Positions 42,589-47,752 of a stretch of DNA of 47,752 nt are shown one piece after another. Position 1 is the first letter of the stretch, and every line of letters begins with the position of its first letter. The position numbers were made by a program, and so were the translations under genes. Under the pieces are notes generated by a model. The model had not been told where the DNA came from, searched no databases, and saw only the letters and a program-made list of their open reading frames with translations. Location: contig JAHLWX010000004.1 of assembly GCA_019057675.1 (NCBI GenBank), forward strand, positions 1 to 47,752, in the 5' to 3' direction. The DNA comes from Candidatus Jordarchaeum sp. LHC_1308 (lineage in GTDB: Archaea > Asgardarchaeota > Jordiarchaeia > Jordiarchaeales > Freyrarchaeaceae).

Positions 42589-43578
42589 TTGAAGCGTGGA
42601 GGACGAGATTTGTTTGACGTCGTAGTGATCGGGGCAGGTCCTGCCGGACTTGCAGCTGCAACCTTTGCGGCTAGAAGGAAACTTAAAACTCTAGTGCTTG
42701 AAGCCGCTCCAACAGCTGGGGGAAAGCCCGCTCTCCTCTACGCGGATAAAGTGGTAGATGATTTTATCGGGCTCCCCGATGGGGCAACAGGACTCAAGAT
42801 AGGGCAAGCCCTCGAACGTCACGCCAAAAAGTTTGGGGCTGAGGTTAAATGCAATTCGAGAGTTGTCGCCGTCAGTAGCACCAAGGAAGGATTCTTCTTA
42901 GTGAGAGATGAAAAAGGGGAAGAATATCAATCTAAGGCAGTCATAATAGCGTTCGGCGTCCAGCCCCTTACCCACGTGGGGGTTAAAGGAGAAGACAAGT
43001 TTAAGGGAAAAGGGGTAAGATACCTGCTGGAAGATGCCTCTGAGGTTAAGGGAAAGAAGGTCGTTGTCGTGGGCGGGGGAGAAACTGCTGTCGAGTCAGC
43101 TCTTAGAGCCAGCGAAGTCGCCGCTTCCGTTGTGCTCGTCCACAGGCGCGGGACATTGCGGGCTGACGAGTCCGCCGTAGAAAAGTTGACGGGTAGAGTT
43201 GAGTTTCTCTACAACTCCGTCGTTGAAGAAGTAAGAGGAGAAGAATGTGTGGAAGAAGTTGTCGTGCTAAACTGCAAGACAGGGGAGAAACGCGCCATAA
43301 AAGCCGATGAGGTCATTTTCTGTGTAGGACACACGCCCGAAACAGATCTGCTTGAGCGTCTAGGTGTGAAGCTCTCGGAGAAAGGCGAAGTTTTAGTAAA
43401 CAAAAGACAGGAAACTAGCATTCCCGGAATATTCGCCGCCGGAGACGTGACGGGAGGAGTCATGCGCATTTCAGCCGCCATAGGAGAAGGCGTCGTAGCG
43501 GCTCTAAGCGCTTATAACTACATAAAAAAACCTTACTGGAGTAGCAACTTGGAACATACTAGCCTCGACACCTCCTGA
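42589..43578 (+). CDS. Thioredoxin-reductase-like FAD/NAD(P)H oxidoreductase lacking CxxC
   Basis: Two-dinucleotide-binding-domain flavoprotein, 329 aa. The FAD site is VVVIGAGPAGLAAATFAARR and the NAD(P)H site VVVVGGGETAVESALRAS with a following VHRRGTLRADE. A second FAD motif is IPGIFAAGDVTGG. Where thioredoxin reductase has its redox CxxC, this protein reads VRYLLEDASEVKGK, so it cannot reduce thioredoxin the usual way. It is closer to ferredoxin/flavodoxin-NADP reductases of the TrxR-like type. TTG 42589 is 5 nt after AAGGT. It is the last clearly intact housekeeping gene before the integrase region. Confidence 0.9.
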   Translation: MKRGGRDLFDVVVIGAGPAGLAAATFAARRKLKTLVLEAAPTAGGKPALLYADKVVDDFIGLPDGATGLKIGQALERHAKKFGAEVKCNSRVVAVSSTKEGFFLVRDEKGEEYQSKAVIIAFGVQPLTHVGVKGEDKFKGKGVRYLLEDASEVKGKKVVVVGGGETAVESALRASEVAASVVLVHRRGTLRADESAVEKLTGRVEFLYNSVVEEVRGEECVEEVVVLNCKTGEKRAIKADEVIFCVGHTPETDLLERLGVKLSEKGEVLVNKRQETSIPGIFAAGDVTGGVMRISAAIGEGVVAALSAYNYIKKPYWSSNLEHTSLDTS

Positions 43579-43880
43579 TAGAACTCACAAGAATCGTCCT
43601 TCTCAAGCACCCTGGAAAGCAACTCTCTAAACTCGATTCGAAATGAGAAGGCCCCCCCGAGTAATTTACCGGTTAATGGTGCAGCGGAGAAGATTTAAAC
43701 ATAAATTTACTAGTACTTTTTCGGCTCAACCGTTTATTTTTTACTCGTAATGTGCTTCATTAATCTTTTATTTTTTAAGAGACATAAGACTCTTAAAAGC
43801 TTCTGCCATTTTTAAAGCAAAAAAGTAAAGTTAAGGATAATCTTTATAAACCTATAGGCAGGCTCCTAAAAGGAGAGAAC
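43579..43880. promoter_or_regulatory. AT-rich upstream region of the integrase remnant
   Basis: This 302-bp gap carries a perfect 9-bp inverted repeat TTTTAAGAG (43773-43781) and CTCTTAAAA (43790-43798). It also has a TATA-like CTTTATAAAC near 43848-43857 and an AAAGGAG Shine-Dalgarno directly before ATG 43881. The Shine-Dalgarno is itself the right arm of a small CTCCT/AGGAG hairpin. No tRNA or att-like duplicated sequence is apparent. Confidence 0.45.
43773..43798. repeat. 9-bp inverted repeat upstream of integrase
   Basis: TTTTAAGAG and CTCTTAAAA are exact reverse complements separated by the 8-nt spacer ACATAAGA. It could be an operator, a recombination arm site or a hairpin terminator for the flavoprotein gene. 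Confidence 0.5.
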
Positions 43881-45159
43881 ATGGCCCCAACCGCAACCAG
43901 CGCCAGCACCTCGACAGGCCCCCTAGCCTTCCTCACCATGCTGGAGAAGAGCACGCGGAAGGCCTACCGCTCGCTTTTGAAGAGATACCTCTCCCACTTC
44001 TACGAACAGGTGGAGGACCTAGAAGCGGTGGCTACCCGATATCTGAGGGAGATGGTCGAGAAGGACCTCCAGGACTTCTTTGCTTCCCAGAAGGAGAAGA
44101 AAGTTCCAGGTTTGACTTTGAGGCAGTGCCAGTCGGTGGTGAGATGTTGGCTGATGGAAAACGACATAGAACTTCCAGCAAAGTTCTAGAAAACCCTAAA
44201 CAGGCGGCTGGGCCCGGCAAGGTCGTGGACCCAGGACAAAGCTCCATCTCCCGGCGAGTTGAGGAGCATACTCTCCCACATGGACCTCAAGGTGAGGGCT
44301 TTCTTCCTGTGCCTAGCCTCATCCGGCATGCGGATAGGGGAGCTTGTGCAGGTGAAGGTGAGGGATGTCGAGTTGGAAAAAGACCCCCCAGAATCCGCAT
44401 CAGAGCCGAATACACCAAGACGAGGGTTCCAAGGGTGGCTTTCATATCCCGAGAGGCAAAGGAAGCGGTTCAAGAATACTCAAGGTCAGGGACCAGTATC
44501 TGGGTTTGGCGGTGAAGAGGAGCAAGCGACACAAGAAGACCCCCGAGGATGATAGGCTATTCCCCTTCACCGAAACCAACGCCCGCTCCGTTTGGGACAA
44601 CGCCGTGGGGAAGGCTAAGCTCGACGAGACAGACCCCAGCACAGAAAGGAGGGTTTTCCACCCCCACGTTCTTAGGAAGTTCTTCAGAACAAGAATAGCT
44701 ACGGCTATACCAGTAGACATGGTAGAGGCTATGATGGGCCACGAGGAATATCTGACCAGGGCCTACCGGAGGCACAGCGAGGAAGAGCTGGCGGAGCAAT
44801 ACAAGAGGGGCGAGCACACTATCCTGATCTTCGAGACCGGGAATATCGAGGAGGTAAAAAAGGAGATGGAAGAAAAAATGAAGAATATTCAGAGGAGGTT
44901 GGAAGTTGCGTTGGAGCATAACCGTGAGGTGGAGAGAAAAGTAAAAGAGCTAGAGCCATCTCTCATGGATTTGGCGTTAGATATTGGACTGGAGGCAGGG
45001 ATTTGGGCAGCGGCTCGCTATCTTGAGGAAGGGGTTGAGGAAGGGGGCCTCGATGAGAAGGAGGCTCTTAGGGTGTTTGAACAAATGAAAAAGGAGCTTA
45101 AGTTGCGTCGAATGGGGGGACAAAATGGAGACCCGGCATCAAGGAAGGGTGAACTATGA
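43881..45159 (+). pseudogene. Broken tyrosine recombinase (integrase)
   Basis: A tyrosine-recombinase-type integrase in three reading frames. The N-terminal core-binding domain runs 43881-44186 to a TAG (44187-44189) whose context suggests a former TGG. The same frame continues with LSHMDLKVRAFF and the box I arginine ASSGMRIGEL. A frame change at the C6 run 44384-44389 leads to the beta-hairpin Lys segment RIRIRAEYTKTRV. A second change near 44477-44481 leads to HPHVLRKFFRTR, then GHEEYLTRAYRR with the catalytic Tyr. A C-terminal coiled coil ends at 45159. All catalytic residues survive, so decay is recent or the lesions are sequence errors. The region is visibly more GC-rich than its neighbours. 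Confidence 0.85.
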
Positions 45160-45219
45160 GGCGCGAGAGCAACGGTTTAAAAAATGACAAAAAGTTAACC
45201 AGCTATAGAGGTGTCTAAT

Positions 45220-46119
45220 TTGAAGCGGAAAGGCACAAGAACAAGTAGGTTCGGCGTTTCAAAAAGGGAGGGACATGATTCCACACCTTTTTACAGCAGC
45301 AGACTATATCATGGATTAAAGTTAGATGAGCGGAAGCCTGAAATTGAAAATCCTGTTCCTTTTGAAGTGCTTGACAAGATTTTATGTCAGGATGCTAGAA
45401 AAATGGACAACATCCCTGATTCAAGTGTCCATCTTATTGTCACCTCTCCTCCCTACAATGTGGGTAAAGAGTATGATGAAGATTTAGACTTAAATGAATA
45501 CTTTGGAATGCTAAAGGACGTTTTTTCTGAAACATATAGAGTTTTGGTTAATGGAGGAAGGGTATGTGTGAACATAGCTAACGTTGGCAGGAAACCCTAC
45601 ATTCCATATCATAAATTTGTGATAGATGCCATGCTAGAAGTAGGTTTCCTAATGAGGGGGGAAATAATTTGGAACAAGGGAGCTGGTGCTGGAGCCTCCA
45701 CAGTTTGGGGCAGCTGGAGGTCAGCCTCCAACCCAGTTTTAAGGGATACGCATGAGTATATTCTCGTTTTTTCAAAGGGAAAATTTGGAAGAAAATGTAA
45801 GGGAAAGAAGAGCACTATAACAAGGGAGGAATTCCTAGAGTTCACAAAGAGCGTTTGGGAGTTTCCGCCAGAATCCGCCAAGAAGGTTGGGCATCCTGCG
45901 CCGTTCCCAGTAGAGTTACCCTACAGATGCATTCAGCTGTACACTTTTGCCGGTGAGGTTGTTTTAGATCCGTTCTGTGGAGTCGGAACGACGGCGATAG
46001 CAGCAATAAAAAGCGGGAGACACTTCATTTGCATCGACATAAACCCAGAATACGTAGAAAAAGCAAGGAGAAGAATAAGTGAATACTTAGCCCAGACAAA
46101 GTTGTTTTCCTATTTTTGA
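45220..46119 (+). CDS. DNA methyltransferase (N4-cytosine or N6-adenine), RM type II
   Basis: Amino-methyltransferase of a type II restriction-modification system, about 299 aa. The catalytic motif IV reads VTSPPYNVGKEY (near residue 78) and precedes the SAM motif VLDPFCGVGTTAIAAIKSG with CIDINPEY near residues 250-275. This order is the beta class. The TSPPY form is commonest in N4-cytosine enzymes, though N6-adenine methylation is not excluded. TTG 45220 is 6 nt after GAGGTG; the frame is open from GTG 45211. A TATA-like GGTTTAAAAA lies near 45174-45183. It converges on the endonuclease remnant with a 10-nt overlap of the coding ends. Confidence 0.92.
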   Translation: MKRKGTRTSRFGVSKREGHDSTPFYSSRLYHGLKLDERKPEIENPVPFEVLDKILCQDARKMDNIPDSSVHLIVTSPPYNVGKEYDEDLDLNEYFGMLKDVFSETYRVLVNGGRVCVNIANVGRKPYIPYHKFVIDAMLEVGFLMRGEIIWNKGAGAGASTVWGSWRSASNPVLRDTHEYILVFSKGKFGRKCKGKKSTITREEFLEFTKSVWEFPPESAKKVGHPAPFPVELPYRCIQLYTFAGEVVLDPFCGVGTTAIAAIKSGRHFICIDINPEYVEKARRRISEYLAQTKLFSYF

Positions 46120-46759
46120 AAGAAACTTAGAACATTCTCTTTCCAAAGCTTAATCCATCTCTCATATGGGTTAAACTTCACAAATGGCCGCGTCCAGAAT
46201 ATTCGTATCTTCTTGGTTTCCACATCTGTCATAAGGTCTCTCAACGCATCTTTGCTGAACTCCACTCCCCTAGGATTTGTTCCCGGCTTAGGAAGTTTGA
46301 AGTATTTATGTGTACCAAGTCTTCTAAAAACTTCTTGTTGAGCTTCTAATGGAATGTGATAAAGCCCACCGTAGTCTTCCCATTTGTAACTGTGCGAGAA
46401 GAATATCACATTTCGGTTCGTAGCTTTCCACAAACTCCGAAGCTTTTTTAGCGTTGACAGTCCATATAGCCTTGACACCGCCACTACCCGTAATTGTTTT
46501 TATCGACAGTGGTTCTCCAAATAATTTAAGGTCAACGGCGTATTCAGTTATGGGAATATCTGTTTCAACATTTTCTTCCCCAAACCTTATAAATCAATAA
46601 CGCAATCAAGATGTGTTCTCTTAGAGTTCCAACCTCCATGCCTACCTTTCCAGCCCTTGAAAGTTCAAGTTCAGCAAGATGGAAAAGGTAAGGTAGCTTT
46701 GTTTGGACTTCTTCGGCAAATTTGCCGTCTTTGAACAATTCGGCTAAACGACTTATCAT
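46110..46759 (-). pseudogene. Frameshifted type II restriction endonuclease, ThaI-like
   Basis: Three frames together read as one protein of about 215 aa. Segment one (46759-46585) ends LREHILIALLIYK; segment two, after a +1 shift near 46577-46588, reads FGEENVETDIPITEYAVDLK, then PLSIKTITGSGG and CDILLAQLQ. Segment three, after another +1 shift near 46378-46392, reads WEDYGGLYHIPLEAQQEVF and continues to FNPYERWIKLWKENV. The D/E...SIK pattern suits a PD-(D/E)XK nuclease, and the overall text resembles the ThaI family (CGCG cutters), although that is from memory. Pairing with the convergent methyltransferase supports a restriction-modification locus. It is inactive as sequenced. Confidence 0.72.
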
Positions 46760-46785
46760 TTAAGTTCCCTGCTAGGATTAGGTGC

Positions 46786-46809
46786 CAAAAAAGTATACAA
46801 AAAAGTATA
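46786..46809. repeat. Perfect 12-bp tandem repeat in the endonuclease promoter
   Basis: CAAAAAAGTATA is repeated exactly twice in tandem (46786-46797 and 46798-46809). On the minus strand it reads TATACTTTTTTG twice and overlaps the likely TATA element 30-50 nt upstream of the endonuclease ATG (46759). It could be a regulator-binding site or a promoter slippage product. Confidence 0.6.
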
Positions 46810-46855
46810 AATAGATAACGTCAGTATTTACGCTTCTTCCTGCTCCATTGGTGAC

Positions 46856-47143
46856 TCACTCCCTATAACACCTCGGACAGATGAGAAACGTTCTCTCTTT
46901 GGTCCTCTTCCAGTAGATGGTCTCCCCGCTTGGAACCTCCTCCCGCACAGGAAGCAGGTCCCCCTTATACCAGGCCTTAATTTTCTTGAACCCTGCCTTT
47001 TCGATGGTCTCCTTGGAGAACATGGCCCTCGAAATAATTTGCGCTGAGACTTTTAAATCATCGGTTAAAGTGTTCGCTTTTTTGTATTTAGCCGTGCTGA
47101 AGGATAGAGCCGGAGTTCGCCCCCTATCAGTTTCAACCCTCAT
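46856..47143 (-). CDS. Hypothetical 95-aa protein with C-terminal CxxC
   Basis: I do not recognise this protein. It is basic, with an N-terminal half reading SAQIISRAMFSKETIEKAGF and a C-terminal end TFLICPRCYRE with one CxxC pair. A stop codon lies just upstream of ATG 47143, so the frame cannot be longer. It sits between the endonuclease remnant and the FN3-type gene on the same strand. Given the damage to both neighbours, it could itself be a fragment. Confidence 0.4.
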   Translation of the reverse strand: MRVETDRGRTPALSFSTAKYKKANTLTDDLKVSAQIISRAMFSKETIEKAGFKKIKAWYKGDLLPVREEVPSGETIYWKRTKERTFLICPRCYRE

Positions 47144-47179
47144 TTTCAGAGGCTATCTACTGCAACCCGAATCTCCCCC

Positions 47180-47752
47180 TCAGTATATCGTATTTTCCAC
47201 GAGGATAAGATTAAGGGGAACCCACTTGAGCGATACTTTGTCTCCTCTCTTGAGCGGTGTATCCAGCTGAATCCTTATCCAGTTTCCCGGCACCATAGAG
47301 TAATACCCATATCCCTGGCCGAAGGCGCTTCTTCCCTCAGAGGCGAAAGTTATTATCTTCTCCGCGGGCACGATTACTCCGTTTAGCCTAAGCTCAAGGT
47401 TCTTCCAATGGAATTTACCATCGGCAGGGCTATTCTCCACCACATTCTCTGCCCTATACCCGTACCAATAGACTATGACGACCCCGGTCTTCCCGCTCTC
47501 TATGTTTTCCAGCCTCCAGCCGCCCCGGTAAACGAACTTTGTGGTGAAGCTCCAGACTGAACTCCAGCTGCTGAACTCGACAGAACCCTTAGCGGCACGG
47601 ACACGCCAGTAGTAGGTGGTGTGCCAGAAAGTGACTCGCGGAGGGTGTAGGGAGGGCGGCAACTTGGAAGAGCAAGGGGGAGGAAAAGTCGGGCGAGGTC
47701 GAAAGCTGGAGGTAGTAGGAAAGGGCGTCGGAGGCGGGAGACCAGTTAAAGG
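47180..47752 (-). pseudogene. C-terminal part of an FN3-domain (probably extracellular) protein, frameshifted
   Basis: The gene runs off the right edge. From the edge one frame reads FNWSPASDALSYYLQLSTSP, a typical fibronectin type III/PKD-like strand set. Near 47620-47645 the same domain continues one frame over as HTTYYWRVRAAKGSVEF and WSSVWSFTT, the usual FN3 ending. A C-terminal beta-rich segment (LRLNGVIVPAEKI, WIRIQLDTPLKRGDKVSLKW) follows and the protein ends at 47180. Such repeats occur in archaeal surface proteins. The single extra base is either a mutation or a sequencing error. The N-terminus is not visible. Confidence 0.65.

Noticed and set aside
44187-44189. Pyrrolysine read-through of TAG in the integrase
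   Set aside because: The same gene has two further frameshifts that read-through cannot explain, and no PYLIS-like or Pyl machinery is visible.
44126-44552. Two overlapping 97- and 129-aa ORFs as separate small proteins
   Set aside because: Each contains a piece of one integrase (box I arginine, beta-hairpin lysine), so they are fragments of a broken gene.
1-47752. CRISPR array, rRNA genes or transposase-type IS element
   Set aside because: No regularly spaced repeats, rRNA-like conserved blocks or transposase motifs were seen; the only mobile-type gene is the integrase remnant.

Overview
The window is a compact archaeal chromosome segment, about 92% coding. Domain markers include ribosomal proteins S6e, S28e and L24e, RNA polymerase subunit Rpb12/RpoP, archaeal EF-1B, type II methionine aminopeptidase, Pth2, TruD, beta-CASP RNases, an ADP-dependent sugar kinase, a geranylgeranyl reductase and a CO dehydrogenase/acetyl-CoA synthase epsilon subunit. 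Two Rab/Ras-like small GTPases, a Roadblock/LC7 protein and a tRNA-Thr with an apparent intron at a non-canonical position point to a TACK-type lineage (Bathyarchaeia- or Korarchaeia-like). An Asgard-like source cannot be excluded from sequence reading alone. Many genes appear to start at TTG or GTG placed 5-9 nt after a strong GGAGG/GGTGA Shine-Dalgarno, so several starts given here lie inside the longest ORF.

Layout. 0-7.4 kb: lipid reductase, Pth2, TruD, AspRS, a Zn/KH RNA-binding protein, a solitary cdhB, a Zn-finger/EF-1B pair and a class V aminotransferase. 7.5-14.2 kb: a four-gene minus-strand operon of two very large unrecognised proteins (about 880 and 790 aa, one with a long coiled coil, one with a Zn knuckle), a HEAT-repeat protein and a Zn-ribbon/winged-helix protein. 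This is the best candidate for an undescribed system. 14.4-25 kb: a B12-binding/radical SAM/TRAM enzyme, rpoP, GlyRS, a beta-CASP RNase with MetAP, Roadblock, thymidylate kinase, a PAC2 protein, and an ADP-dependent kinase with a Zn-ribbon radical SAM protein. 25-39.8 kb: an acetyltransferase, a VTT-type membrane protein, S6e, a Mut7-C RNase, an AMMECR1-glycosyltransferase-NadC run, a second beta-CASP RNase, S28e, NAD(P)HX repair, a YkgJ-type protein with agmatinase, a radical SAM activase, an AbrB-ACT regulator with an extended NDK, L24e, a Rab-like GTPase and RpiA.

39.9-43.6 kb: tRNA-Thr(GGT) with an apparent 16-nt intron, a single ORF fusing a Rab-like GTPase to an M20 (ArgE/DapE-type) metallopeptidase, a Nudix hydrolase and a thioredoxin-reductase-like flavoprotein without the CxxC. 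43.8-47.75 kb differs from the rest: a broken tyrosine integrase, an intact DNA methyltransferase converging on a frameshifted restriction endonuclease, an unknown small gene, and the C-terminal end of a frameshifted FN3-type protein running off the window. Every clear frameshift in the window lies in these last 4 kb. This suggests either a decaying mobile restriction-modification island or poor sequence quality at a contig end.

How the genes relate: most are housekeeping (translation, tRNA modification and processing, nucleotide and cofactor metabolism). The regulatory theme that stands out is small-GTPase biology: a free Rab-like GTPase, a GTPase-peptidase fusion, a Roadblock protein, and possibly a Roadblock/Longin-like N-terminus on the 880-aa protein. 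That link is inference.
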